Positions 40,601-49,834 of a stretch of DNA of 64,000 nt are shown here, piece after piece. The number at the start of each line of letters is the position of its first letter. Positions within the stretch are counted from its first letter, which is position 1. The notes below the pieces were generated by a model that saw nothing but the letters and a program-made list of their open reading frames with translations, had not been told where the DNA came from and did no database searches. Both the position numbers and the translations under genes were made by a program. Source of the stretch: Branchiostoma floridae (taxonomy: Eukaryota > Chordata > Leptocardii > Amphioxiformes > Branchiostomatidae); assembly GCF_000003815.2 (NCBI RefSeq), contig NC_049981.1, forward strand, positions 5,954,949 through 6,018,948, in the 5' to 3' direction.

Positions 40601-43600
40601 GTGGAAAATATATTTTCTTTTAGAAATTAAATGTACAGCAGCGGTAACCTTTCATTCCTTTATGTCTTCATTGTCTTCCGCAGATCCTTTCGCAATAGAC
40701 TGTAAACAACACTATACGTGTGACGGGCCAAATAATGAATTCTGCTATTGTGACAACGACTGCGCCTTTTTCGACGATTGCTGCGAAGACATGGAGTAAG
40801 TAGATTCATACAAGCCTAAAACGTTAGTTAGGGAGCCTATGGCCCATCACCCAATAAGGCTTGGGTCACATTTCCTAACCGGGGCCCGGCCGGGTAGCTT
40901 TCAGGAGCAAAAAGAACGCTATTAAAGACATCAAAATACACAAAATGTCAGAATAAGATTAACGGCCATAATTTGTTTATGTTTCTAGGTACAAATTGTA
41001 ATTTTTCGTTTGTTAAAACATCCCGACCGGGCCCTGGTTTGGAAATGTGACCTATGCCTAAGCAGGTGTTAGCAACTCCCAGAAAAATTCTGGCTCAGAC
41101 ACTACGACCAACGATAGGAATGGTCTGAAACTTTTGAAACGTCTGACCTTTTTCCAAAACCATATCCAATTGCTTGAGTAATTTTACCTTGCGCAGTACC
41201 ACAATGTCTCGGTCCTTACTCACAAAGTTCTTTATACACAACCTTGAATTTTACTAAGAGCCAACGTTTCGATGACCATTTGTGATCTTCGTCAGGGCAA
41301 TACCCAAATCTGGCTGGTTTACAGTGCACAGTTGTGTATTAATAATTTTGTGATTAAGTATTTTTAGTTACTAACCTGATGAAATTATTCACTGATGTCT
41401 TGTTCCTTGTTTAAAATCAAATAATAATGAATTATGAGTACGGTCATTTCAATAATTAGGGGTGGGTGCCGGTAAAGAAACTTCAGGTACACGTACCGTT
41501 CAGGCCTTAATTATGTGCAGGTTTAATTATGTGCAGGTCCGGAACTAAACCTAGACCTGATTATAGTAGTAATGCTAGTTTTTGCAACATCACATGTATA
41601 TTGTGCTTTTGTAAGTACAAACTTGAAAGAAATAGGTATAACTCTACTATATTGCGTTCATGTTAATTTTTCGGACTTGTATGAATCTGTTCGTGTTCTA
41701 ATCGATCCAAAATCCGAAAGACTGATTTTTTCATAAAAGACCGGTTTCATACCAGCGCCCCAGAATCTATAACTATTGTGTTAGATGATATAACGACTTA
41801 TTTCCATGGTGGAAGAGATTCATGGGCTCCTATACGACTGACTATATAATGACTAAAAATCCTATTGGTACTTTTCCCATTGCATAAAAAAAGTAATAAT
41901 TTTAGTACGAAGGCGATATTCCTTGGGCATCCCAAGGGATTGCACCCGAGAGTGAGTGGCCTCGCACTGGTCCCAAGGTACCTTACGCCACAGGCGGAGC
42001 TCGCAGGGGGTCTCCAACCAAACACAACGGGAGGCAAAACACCGAATTTCGTGACCCACCCTCCTCTCCCTACCCCTGCCTCGTTTCTCTCTGCGGCCTG
42101 GGTTCTCAGGGGTCCATCAGAGTTTCCTTATTGGTCTCCCATTAAACTCTGAATCCGGCCAATCCCTGGTGTGGTGTGTCTCATTGGTGTTGTGCTATTT
42201 CATCCCCCATAACTTCTAAACGTTTTTTTTTATGAAATCATTGTCAAATATATTATGGGAAAAGTCTTGTTAAGTAGTGCTATTCGTGTGATTTAAAAGG
42301 TATAGGACATGGAAGTTGTAGACACTTAACCCTATTCAGACCGGGGGGGGGGGCTTTTGAGGCCCGCGCTAACTTCGATGTCCTATAACGCCAGAACGCC
42401 TTACGCTAAAGCCACCAAATTTGGTGAGTTTTCCTAAAATATTGTTGGCTACAATTTTGCGAAGTTTGACAAATTTTCAATTTTTTCGTGTTGCCATGGC
42501 AACCGTTTGCTGACAGGCAGTTTTGCCAAAAATCACTATTTTTGGTTCTAACAATGTATTTTTCACATTTATTTGCTATATTACTGCTATTTTGTTACAT
42601 AAATAAAATGTTATATTATTAAGCATATCTTTCATAATTGTATATGCATAAATTATGCTAATTTGATGACGTCATCAGCACAAAATCCAAGATGGCGGAC
42701 CGTATACAGATCAAGAATAACAAGCTTATTTTCCCTTAAAATTTGTAACTACCTGGTATTTTTCCATCAAAAACCATCTAAATGAATGAATTTAGTCTAT
42801 TTCCATTGCCCTTTGTGATTATTTGTTGCAAAAAAAGAAGTTTTAAAAATTCAAGGTGGTGGATATAATATGGCGGAGCCTATCTCGTATTACAAGTCGT
42901 AATAAACATTATTATTCTGTTATCTGCACTTATTGTTACATTTTTGTAGTATAACTTGAAGTTTTATGAGAATACCCTTTTTTCATGGGTCCGGCCAATA
43001 TAATCAAATTGATGACGTCATAATTACGTCATCTTACGTCAACGTAACGTCATACGTCAGATATTATGTCGATATAATGTCCTGAAAATTTGGTGGCCTT
43101 ACGGCACGTCGTTCGAGAGTTAGAGGACTTAGAAGTGGAGGGCCTCAAAAGCCCCCACCCCCCCTGTCCAGGGATGACCAAAAAAGCCCGGTCTGAATAG
43201 GGTTAAGGCACATTCGTCTACATAAGGTAGATTAGAATCTTTGTGATTCATTGCACCTTGTCACATCCATCACAGTGGAAGCAGTACTGCACAACCGCCA
43301 TCGGACCAGCAGCATTCGAAATGGAAGTGTGTGCCTGGCTTTACCAAAGGGGGAACAGTGTCTGTGAAAAAAGAGTCCTATTGGATGGTTGCTGACTGCC
43401 CTGACGAATGGAATGATGACGTCACAAGGAATCAATGCTTAAAACAAGCGGATCCCTTCAACCCGAGCGACCTGGTGTACCGAATGCCCGTGGGAGATAA
43501 TTCATCAATTCAAGCTAGATCAAATATAGTGTCCTACAGAAATATATTCTGCGCAATATGTAACAATGTGTCAATGGCAAATGTAGCCGTTTGGGATTCC

Positions 43601-46039
43601 CAGGTTGAGTGTTTTGGATTGCTTAACTTGTCTTCACATACCCGTAGAGGTTCACAAGAGTACAACGACATCATTGATACTGGCAAAGATTGCTTTGGAA
43701 CAAAAAAACTAGTGTTTACCCCAACAGACATGGTGCATGCCAGGCGATGTGTCCAGGCTGATGTTTCCAATCCGAATTGTGATTTGGCTGCCTGTAGGTC
43801 CTATAGTTTCCCAATAGGCATTGGATATAAGACTTACAAAAATGTACACTGTGCTCTTTGTGAAGGACTTTCCCTTACGGCAACCACAAATTTATTGTGT
43901 GCTTCATTCCATGATCATTTTGCCATCTGCTACCACCCACCCTGCCCCTCGAGACTTTCACTGACTAATCTCTTCAATTTTAATGCCCATGGGAGTGATG
44001 AAAGCAGTCCCAATCAGTGTCCCTCCAACACTTTGTTCGATCCGTTTGCAGAAACATGTCGGATCTCTTCGTCCACGCACAGAAGTCCTAGCTCATCAAA
44101 CATGACTAACCCCTTACAAAATTGTAGCGAACCCGCCTTGAAATTCAACTCTGATGAGTTCAAAGTCCTTTCGAATGGTAGTGTCCACCTGGTGAGTTCT
44201 AACGTATCCTGCCCAGCTGAGCAGGTTGCCATTCTGAATGCAACAGCATTGATCTGCGGAGAGTGCTTACTGCAGTACTTCTCGAACCACACCCGAATAG
44301 CCGACAGTTGGGACCCTGGTCAGGCTTGGTTAACCTTGGGTCTCGTGATAGCGTCTGCCGTAGCCGTGTTTGCATACATGGTCTACACTGTCAGGTCTGG
44401 CCAGTGGAAAAAACTTCCAGAAAAGCTCAAAGCTCAAATGATGGTTAACGTGGTCGTTGCTGAATCTCTCTTTGTGGCGCGCGTGTGGGTCCCTCTTGGA
44501 CCAGGCTGTGCAGCGCTCGCGGTAATTCTGCACTACTCCCTACTGACGGCCTTCACATCCATGAACGCACTGGCTATGGATATCTTTCTCACATTTGGTG
44601 ATTCTTTAGAAAGACCGAAACTGCACCAGTACCTGATGTATACCTGGCTGACGCCGGTGCCTATAGTCGTAGTGACAGTGATTATAGAATTCGGTAGTTC
44701 TGTCAGGGTGGGTTACGGAGAGAACTGTTGGATTGGCAATCCTGTAGCCAGTCTGCTGGCTTTTGGAGTTCCTGTCCTCTGTGCCCTTGTAGCCAATGCG
44801 GTCTTGGTTGCTTTGGCCTTGCTGGCCATACGGAAGACTTTCAAGATAGCCGACGCTGCAAACTCGCGCTCAAACAGTACCAAGGCTTGGGTTTACCTGC
44901 GTATCTCCTTTCTGATGGGGTTCACCTGGCTTCTGGGCTTCATCTACCCTTTTGTTAACAACAGTGTTTTGGAGTACATATTCATAGTGCTGAATGCTTC
45001 TCAAGGCCTGCTGCTGACTCTGATAGTGACATTAACGGGTGAAGTGGTAGAGAAGGGGATGTCTGCCATCAGGGCATGCTTTGGTTTGGCTGAACCTGAG
45101 CAGAACAATGGAGCAACCACAACTACCAGCAACCGGCGGACAAGAGGAATAACAGCTCAGGTAACGGAAGGGGAAACCGACTTTGCTGAGGAAATGCCCA
45201 TGACAACTTTAACTGATGTAGACAAAAGGGCACACCGTCAGCAAACTAAAGTTCTTCAGGGCAACGAACAAACCTCTCTTGCCAGTCACCTGGCAAACGA
45301 CATGGGGGGAACAGAGGCAACGGCAGGTGGAACCGGCTCTGCTGAAGAGATACCCATGACAACATTTGCCGTTGTGGAAGTGGAGGAGAACAAAGAACAT
45401 CTGCGTCGTGGTGAAGAACCTCGTCAGAACAGTGAACGGACCGCCACTGACAGCAAACAGCAGGTCACTGAAGGGGAAACAGAGCCGACAGCAGGTGGAA
45501 CCGACTCTGCTGAAGAAATATCCAAGACATCATTTGCCGTTGTGGACGTGGAAAAAAACAATGAACGTCCACATCTGGTAGAGCTTCGTCAGAACAGTGG
45601 ACAAACCACCACTGAGAGCAAACAGCAGGCCACTGAAGGGGAAACGAAGAGAACGACAGGTGATAACGGCTCTGCTGAAGAAATATCCAAGACAACGTTT
45701 GCCGTTGTGGACGTGGATGAGAACAAGGAACATCTGCGTCTTGAAGAGCCTCGCCAGAACAGTGGACAAACCATCACTGACAGCAAACAGCAGGCCACTG
45801 AAGGGGGAACGAAGGGAACGCCAGGTGATACCGGTTCTGCTGAAGAAATATCTATGACAACTTTTGCCGTTGTGGACGTGGAAGAGAAGATGTTAGGTCT
45901 TCATCTGGGAGAGTCTCGTGACGACTGTGAACGAACTGCTGGCAGCCAGCAGGCCATCACAGGGGAAACAGAGGCAAGTGAAATGAACTCTGCTATGAAA
46001 ATACCCATGACAACCTTTCCTGGTGTCGAAAAAAACTGA
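24209..46039 (+). CDS. Family-B (adhesion/Methuselah-like) 7TM receptor with discoidin-like, LDLa, kringle and SMB modules (11 exons)
   Basis: Eleven exons join in frame to about 1460 residues. Order: signal peptide (1-28), galactose-binding-like domain (29-168), LDLa-type modules (169-337), kringle 1 (338-417), kringle 2 (418-502), somatomedin-B (503-540), cysteine-rich segment (about 541-885), seven helices (about 889-1130), and a repetitive cytoplasmic tail (1131-1460). A G-protein-coupled receptor at the cell surface is the natural reading; ligand unknown. No canonical GPS cleavage motif (HLT or HLS) is visible before helix 1, so autoproteolysis is doubtful. Amphioxus adhesion-type receptors with kringle, SMB and LDLa domains have been reported as a class; this exact order is not recognised. 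Confidence 0.82.
24849..24960 (-). repeat. Retroposed repeat fragment with (AAC)n tail
   Basis: Read on the minus strand the stretch ends in an (AAC)n run (TTG repeats at about 24849-24863 on the plus strand), preceded by a GC-rich body (GAGGCGCGCGAGGCCGGGCA). This is the layout of a SINE or LINE 3' end. The family is not identified. Confidence 0.4.
25160..25579 (+). CDS. Receptor exon 2: galactose-binding-like (discoidin-related) domain
   Basis: 140 codons, phase 1-1; acceptor TTATCAG, donor CAAG|GTAAGT. The text includes [44 protein letters not shown] and a final EIEFFQ, the strand order of a jelly-roll galactose-binding domain. Unlike the F5/8C domains of the minus-strand gene it is in a single exon, so it is not a simple copy of them. 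It probably binds glycan or lipid. Confidence 0.8.
25613..25945 (-). pseudogene. 3' fragment of a non-LTR retrotransposon ORF
   Basis: The minus frame contains [20 protein letters not shown] then [11 protein letters not shown], the pattern of the extreme C-terminus of CR1/L2-type reverse transcriptase polyproteins (compare DWNLLSPSTVGASSLDSFKE at the end of the LINE at 49.7 kb). Only the last 90 or so codons remain. It is inside intron 2 of the receptor gene. Confidence 0.65.
25946..27043. other. Rest of intron 2; no feature
   Basis: AT-rich up to 26440, then a moderately GC-rich stretch at 26530-26940 with CGTACGTATACG-like strings and no recognisable gene. Confidence 0.35.
27044..27154 (+). 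CDS. Receptor exon 3: LDLa module
   Basis: 111 bases, phase 1-1; acceptor TTGTCCAG, donor TGCG|GTAAGG. The core is [16 protein letters not shown], with all calcium-binding acidic positions present. Confidence 0.92.
27183..27669. mobile_element. Mariner-type MITE, copy 2 (TA-flanked)
   Basis: TA at 27181-27182 and 27670-27671. The left end is CGAGGGGGGATAAATAAG, the right end read inward is CGAGTGAAATTCAATAAG, both followed by TTCTCG.CCTC. The interior matches the 15343 copy (CCCACACATGTCTGATCACA, TTTGGAAGATATTGATAA). Confidence 0.8.
27672..29330. other. Part of intron 3; no gene
   Basis: A stretch near 28430-28490 (minus) has a GTTCGAACC box and weak tRNA-like spacing and may be an old tRNA-derived SINE. 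Otherwise nothing is supported. Confidence 0.35.
29815..31870 (+). repeat. ~300-bp tandem repeat array with a hairpin in each unit
   Basis: About six to seven units, the clear ones with periods of 297-300 bases. Five units carry a perfect or near-perfect palindrome (AAAAGGGGGGAGGTTT, 4-base loop, then its complement) starting at 30102, 30402, 30699, 30999 and 31299. Each unit also has CGGAAAGGTAGCGTTAAT and CCGCTCAATATACCACATGC. The right-hand units degrade. The array is inside intron 3 of the receptor gene. Confidence 0.93.
31871..33230. other. Part of intron 3; two hairpins, no supported gene
   Basis: Two strong palindromes occur (32022-32058 and 32371-32403). An open frame of 120 codons (32598-32960 plus) has no recognisable domain. 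Confidence 0.4.
33433..33803 (+). repeat. 185-bp direct duplication
   Basis: A unit beginning GGTCTTAA(G/T)AAACGCGTGC starts at 33433 and again at 33618, with nearly identical text (TTACGAAAAACTGTCATTAA, GTTGCGGAAAGG). It shares the GGAAAGG motif style of the tandem array to its left. Confidence 0.88.
34275..34354 (+). repeat. 40-bp tandem duplication
   Basis: GGTATATGTTCAT.AGGTTTT starts at 34275 and again at 34315. Confidence 0.9.
34412..34616 (+). repeat. (GT)n microsatellite with higher-order structure
   Basis: GT runs are interrupted by the block GTATGTGTTTGTGTGTGTTT, which occurs twice, so the array is itself duplicated. Cys/Val-rich and His/Thr-rich frames over it are artefacts. Confidence 0.97.
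34617..35273. other. End of intron 3; no feature
   Basis: No coding or repeat signal apart from the adjacent microsatellite. Confidence 0.35.
35274..35369 (+). CDS. Receptor exon 4: short LDLa module
   Basis: 96 bases, phase 1-1; acceptor GAATTCAG, donor TGCT|GTAAGT. It encodes [16 protein letters not shown] and then [13 protein letters not shown]. The first cysteine loop of a full LDLa is missing, as in exon 6, which it resembles closely. Confidence 0.88.
35370..36105. other. Intron 4; no feature
   Basis: An A/T-rich tract lies at 35830-35875. No gene is seen. Confidence 0.35.
36106..36242 (+). repeat. Short retroposon 3'-end repeat
   Basis: Similar to 51104-51222: both begin ACCTGTTTAGAAATAGCCAA and end with CCCTCGGGCACGAACTTGCA then AATAAACTT. 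It abuts the acceptor region of the next exon. Confidence 0.7.
36259..36462 (+). CDS. Receptor exon 5: expanded LDLa-type module
   Basis: 204 bases, phase 1-1; acceptor GATGCAG, donor TGTC|GTGAGT. It starts like an LDLa ([15 protein letters not shown]) but has about 30 extra residues with four more cysteines before [14 protein letters not shown]. It could be an LDLa with an insertion or a partial module fused to an LDLa end. A small 26-bp duplication follows in the intron at about 36619-36670. Confidence 0.78.
36463..37293. other. Intron 5; no feature
   Basis: Apart from the short duplication just after the exon, no feature is recognised. Confidence 0.35.
37294..37389 (+). CDS. Receptor exon 6: short LDLa module
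   Basis: 96 bases, phase 1-1; acceptor TTCTTCAG, donor TGTG|GTGAGT. It encodes [16 protein letters not shown] and [13 protein letters not shown], the same length and pattern as exon 4, so the two are likely duplicates. Confidence 0.9.
37390..38184. other. Intron 6; no feature
   Basis: No repeat boundary or coding sign was recognised. Confidence 0.35.
38185..38424 (+). CDS. Receptor exon 7: kringle 1
   Basis: 80 codons, phase 1-1; acceptor TCCACAG, donor GACG|GTAACT. It has six cysteines in kringle order with [30 protein letters not shown] and RWIYCEDV. The whole module is in one exon, unlike kringle 2. Kringles bind proteins and sometimes lysine-containing peptides. Confidence 0.95.
38585..39535. 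mobile_element. TTAA-type element, copy 3 (right end diverged)
   Basis: The left end follows TTAA at 38585. GGGGTCA/TGACCCC palindromes occur near both ends and internal text matches 7391-8370 (ATGACGTCATAATGTCGTCA, ACAAGATGGCG, CTCATTATCATAATTTATGC). The right TTAA is not found, so that end is diverged or deleted. It is inserted in intron 7 of the receptor gene. Confidence 0.7.
39718..39781 (+). CDS. Receptor exon 8: first part of kringle 2
   Basis: 64 bases; acceptor ATTTTCAG, donor AACAG|GTTTGA. It encodes the first kringle cysteine and RSYAGKINR, which aligns with YRGIANR of kringle 1. It exits in phase 2, joining a one-base overhang in exon 9. Confidence 0.85.
40125..40433 (+). repeat. 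103-bp tandem triplication of a kringle exon start
   Basis: Copies begin at 40125, 40228 and 40331, exactly 103 bases apart, each preceded by a usable CAG acceptor (CTACAG, TTACAG, GTGCAG). Each copy contains the coding text for [12 protein letters not shown]. Only the third copy runs on into the rest of the kringle. Confidence 0.95.
40331..40521 (+). CDS. Receptor exon 9: main part of kringle 2
   Basis: 191 bases; acceptor TGTGCAG of the third repeat copy, donor GCTG|GTAAGA. It encodes [20 protein letters not shown], then [16 protein letters not shown] and [10 protein letters not shown], completing six kringle cysteines with exon 8. [12 protein letters not shown] resembles the lysine-binding region of classical kringles; whether it binds lysine is untested. 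Confidence 0.93.
40684..40795 (+). CDS. Receptor exon 10: somatomedin-B domain
   Basis: 112 bases, phase 1 in and 2 out; acceptor CTTCCGCAG, donor ATGGA|GTAAGT. The pattern C.....C......[12 protein letters not shown] is the somatomedin-B signature (eight cysteines with CYCD..C and DCC). Confidence 0.93.
40862..41054. mobile_element. ~193-bp MITE
   Basis: The left end GGTCACATTTCCTAACC and the right end read inward GGTCACATTTCCAAACC are inverted repeats, followed by GGGCCCGG in both. It is in the intron between SMB and 7TM exons. The target duplication was not resolved. Confidence 0.78.
41055..42325. other. Part of intron 10; no gene
   Basis: A CCAACGTTTCGATGACC string near 41260 resembles the end of the MITE family at 9345 (a possible fragment). 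Otherwise no feature. Confidence 0.35.
42326..43206. mobile_element. TTAA-flanked non-autonomous element, copy 4
   Basis: TTAA at 42326-42329 and 43203-43206 flanks inverted ends CCCTATTCAGACCGGG (identical on both sides, read inward). Inside: a perfect GTTGCCATGGCAAC (42490-42503), TGATGACGTCATCAG and CCAAGATGGCGG. No transposase. It ends only 70 bases before the large receptor exon. Confidence 0.88.
43276..46039 (+). CDS. Receptor exon 11: Cys-rich segment, 7TM domain and repetitive tail
   Basis: 2764 bases; acceptor CATCACAG, phase fits exon 10; stop at 46037-46039. The extracellular part has two related Cys motifs ([22 protein letters not shown]) and [14 protein letters not shown], a set I associate with invertebrate SMB-bearing family-B receptors. 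Seven helices follow: [111 protein letters not shown] and [27 protein letters not shown] in helix 6 and NASQGLL in helix 7 are typical of the family. The tail of about 330 residues has four 55-residue repeats. Confidence 0.93.
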
Positions 46040-46600
46040 CGTTCGGTGAGCGCTACGTAAAAGTGAAGAAGAGAAGGTGAACTATTTCTAGCTTCAATCA
46101 GCAACAACTGAATCAACAGCTTCAAGGACTAGTAAACACCTCTATTATAAAAGATATAGCCCTTCATTTATTTGCTTTGATAAATGATAACGTGCGCAAC
46201 TAAAACCAAACTTCTTAGTGAGAACTTCATACTTCACTCCCTTACCCAACACAGTGACTTCAAACTTAGTATGCATAATAACAGAACTCAGTACTCATAT
46301 ATACGGCAATATTGTGTAATGATAATTACCACACGATAAGACAAAAACACCGTCACTACACACACACACACACACACACTCACACACACAAACACACAGG
46401 TGGACTCGAAGAAAATTACACAGCACACCATCCCTAATGGATACACACTCTCACACACATGCACAAACACGGATACTCTCTCACTCTTTCTTTTACACAT
46501 ACATACACACACACACACAAGCCGAACAAAGTGACCCACCCAATACAATCCCTTAGCTTCTACTTAGTTATACGGTTGTTGCTTGACTATCTTCTTTGAT
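46040..46600. other. Receptor 3' region with CA-rich tract
   Basis: No clear AATAAA follows the stop within 500 bases. (CA)n and TC/AC-rich text occupy 46350-46520. Confidence 0.4.
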
Positions 46601-46605
46601 TCAAT

Positions 46606-49600
46606 TTGATTTTTACACTTGAATCAAACTGCAATACGTGGTATCATAAGGACTGTATTGAGCTTGGCTCTCAGGTATACACTGTATTAGAAACCCACCG
46701 ATCATACTCATGGATATGCTTTGACTGCGGCATACCAAACTTTGCATCAGACATGTTCGACATCACTGATGACAGCTTTCATTCGGTAAATTCATTTGAT
46801 ACGCTGAACTCCAGCACAAGTTTGCCAGGTGACACACCAACGGCCACATCCACTCCACTTAGATCAAAGCAGGGGAAAACTCACACTAGAGGTAATGGTC
46901 ACAAAAAGGGGAGCAAGGCTAAACTCCTGCTGGTAAACTGCCAGAGTGTTAGAAACAAAACTGCTGAATTGGCAACTGTGATTGACACTTATAAACCAGA
47001 CGTATTAGCAGGCACAGAGTCATGGCTCAATGAAAACATATCAAGCAGCGAAATATTCCCTGACAGCTATATAGTACACCGTAAAGACAGACAAACTGGC
47101 CCAGGAGGTGGTGTATTTCAGGCAAATAGGGATGATCTGATTGTCACACACACAACAGATCTGGACACAGATTGTGAGATCATTTGGACACAAACCCAAC
47201 TTGCAGGAAAGAAACCGCTTATGATTGGTACATACTACAGACCTCCATCAGATCAAGGCAGTAGTCTGGATGAGCTTGACAGTTCTATAAATAAAATGGG
47301 AACTAAGATAAACTCCGACAACGTAATCATTTTTGGAGATTTCAACACCCCTGGTATAAATTGGGATGTCAGCACAACAGACAACGCTCAGAACCATACA
47401 GGACAGGCACAGAAACTACTGCACTTAGTGGATAACCATGGGCTATTCCAAACAGTTCAGGAACCAACTAGAAATGGTAATATTTTGGACCTGGTCTTAG
47501 TTAATAACCCAAACATAATTGAAAAGACCACAGTAGTTCCGGGAATAAGTGACCATGACATGGTTCTAGTGGACGTGAACTTGGCACCCAAACAGAACAA
47601 AAAACCAAAAAGGAAAGTGTACATTCGCACGAAATCTGACGAGCCGGCTATCAAGAATGACCTTGAGGACTATGCTACAAACTTTAACCAGAGAATAAAA
47701 GACATGTCGGTGACACAGAAATGGGATGACTTCAAAGGAAAAATGAAGCACACAATGAACAAGCACATTCCTAGTAAAATGACATCAAGCAGATACAACC
47801 TGCCTTGGTTTAACAGAAACTTAAGAAGACACTGTCGGAAGAAACAACGTCTTTACAATAAAGCTAAGAGAACAGGGCAAGAGGAAGACTGGAACAAGTA
47901 CAAGAAAGTAAAAAAAGGAGTACAGAAAAGCATAAGATCAGCACACTCAAAATACGTGGCGAACATACTTGGAGAAGCTATAACTGACAAACCCAAAACA
48001 TTCTGGTCATACATAAAAGGCCTGAGGAGAGACCTTGTTGGGGTAGCCACTCTGAAGGTGGGGAGCACCATTATAAGTGACAGTGAAAAGAAAGCAGAAG
48101 CACTTAGTTCACAGTTTAAAAGTGTATTCACAGAAGAAGACACCACAGACATGCCATCTCTTGGAAACCCCTGCACCACTCCTATGGAACATATAGACAT
48201 TTCTACGTATGGTGTAGAAAAAATGTTGCAAGGCCTTAATCCGTCCAAAGCATCCGGGCCCGACCAAATACCGCCTTGGTTCCTCAAAATGACAGCCAGT
48301 GAAATCACACTTGTTTTGACTAACATTTTCCAACAATCGCTTGACACAGGAGAAATCCCCCAAGACTGGAGAGATGCAAACATATGCGCCATTTTCAAAA
48401 AGGGAGATAGAGCGGTTCCCAGTAACTACAGACCTGTTTCACTTACCTGTATTTCCTGTAAACTACTCGAACACATTATTCATAGCCATATCATGAAACA
48501 CTTGGAAGGCCACAATATACTAACGGACTACCAGCATGGTTTCAGAGCAAAGCGATCAACAGAAACACAGCTTATTTTAACAGTTCACGACATAGCTGGG
48601 GCACTGAACAATAAAAGACAGGTGGATCTAGCAATACTTGATTTCACTAAAGCCTTCGACAAAGTCCCACATAGCAGACTCATAACAAAACTGGAGTACT
48701 ATGGAATTCAAGGTTCTACATTAAACTGGTTAAAGGCTTTCCTGACGAATAGAGAGCAAACGGTAGTGGTAGAAGGGAAGGCCTCAGCTCCAGTTAAAGT
48801 AGCATCGGGAGTTCCGCAAGGGACTGTTCTGGGACCATTGCTCTTCCTCTTGTACATAAACGACTTGCCAGACCAGCTCGATTCAAGTGTGAGGTTATTC
48901 GCCGATGATTGTCTGCTATATATAGAGGTATCTGCAAAGAATGACTCACAACTTCTTCAGAAAGATCTGAACACCCTGGAAGAATGGCAAAGGAAATGGC
49001 TTATGTAGTTCAATCCTGATAAGTGCTATATCATGCACATAACGAACAAACGAACACCAAATGTGTCCCCTTACCAGTTTTGTGGTCAGACATTAGCAAC
49101 CACAAAAAGCCACCCATACCTAGGTGTTACGTTAACAACTGGGCTGAAGTGGGGTGTCCATGTTAACAAAATAACAACCAAGGCTAAACAGACATTGGGA
49201 GTGATCAAACGTAACTTGTGGGCATGCCCAGCCCGCGTAAAATCACTTGCACACACGTCACTGGTAAGACCTAACCTTGAATATGCTGCAACAGTATGGG
49301 ATCCGTATACAAAGAAAGACAAAGATAAACTTGAAAGGGTACAGAACCAAGCTGCCCGATTCTGTACAAACAACTACAACAGGGATGCTAGTGTTACCAA
49401 AATGAAAACAGATCTACAGTGGACATCACTTGAAGACAGAAGGAAAATGTCCAGACTTTGCATGATGTACAAAATGACCAATAAGCTGGTGGACGTACCG
49501 ACTGATAAGTATCTAATACCAGGTCAAAAAAGAACAAGAAACAGCCATGACTTCAAGTACCAGAGTTTCCAAGCTAGGATTGATGTGTTCAAAAATTCGT

Positions 49601-49737
49601 ATTTTCCCAGAACTATGATAATCGTAGATTGGAATTTGTTATCACCAAGTACAGTAGGGGCATCTTCTCTGGATAGTTTTAAAGAACGCTTGCAGTTAGA
49701 TGTGCAAAAGTTAGGTGTGACGGATCGTTCAGTGTAA
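46606..49737 (+). mobile_element. CR1-like non-LTR retrotransposon, 5'-truncated, one in-frame stop
   Basis: The frame opens inside a PHD-like zinc finger (CNTWYHKDC....WICFDC), so the 5' end is missing. Then comes an AP-type endonuclease (LLVNCQSVRNK, GTESWL, IIFGDFNTPGINWD, SDHDMV) and a reverse transcriptase (IFKKGDR...NYRPVSLT, AILDFTKAFDKV, SGVPQGTVLGPLLFLLYIND, FADDCLLY). A TAG at 49006-49008 splits the polyprotein; the downstream frame continues without shift (HPYLGVTL, LVRPNLEYAATVWDPY) to 49737. Apart from that stop it looks young. It is 0.6 kb downstream of the receptor gene in the same orientation. Confidence 0.93.
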
Positions 49738-49834
49738 TATAACCAGCTGCTGCCGCGCCGCGTGCCTGCGAAGCTGGTGTGTTACGCCGAATGGCGGTTA
49801 TACCGGCTATATAGATACAGATACAGATACAGAT
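49738..49834 (+). mobile_element. LINE 3' UTR ending in (ATACAG)n
   Basis: After the RT stop a short GC-rich UTR ends in about four ATACAG-type repeats (49812-49834). Short tandem-repeat tails in place of poly(A) are typical of CR1-group LINEs. Confidence 0.85.

Noticed and set aside
43331-43333. Receptor start at 43331
   Set aside because: The codon there is GTG, and the preceding exon (somatomedin-B) joins in frame through the acceptor before 43276.
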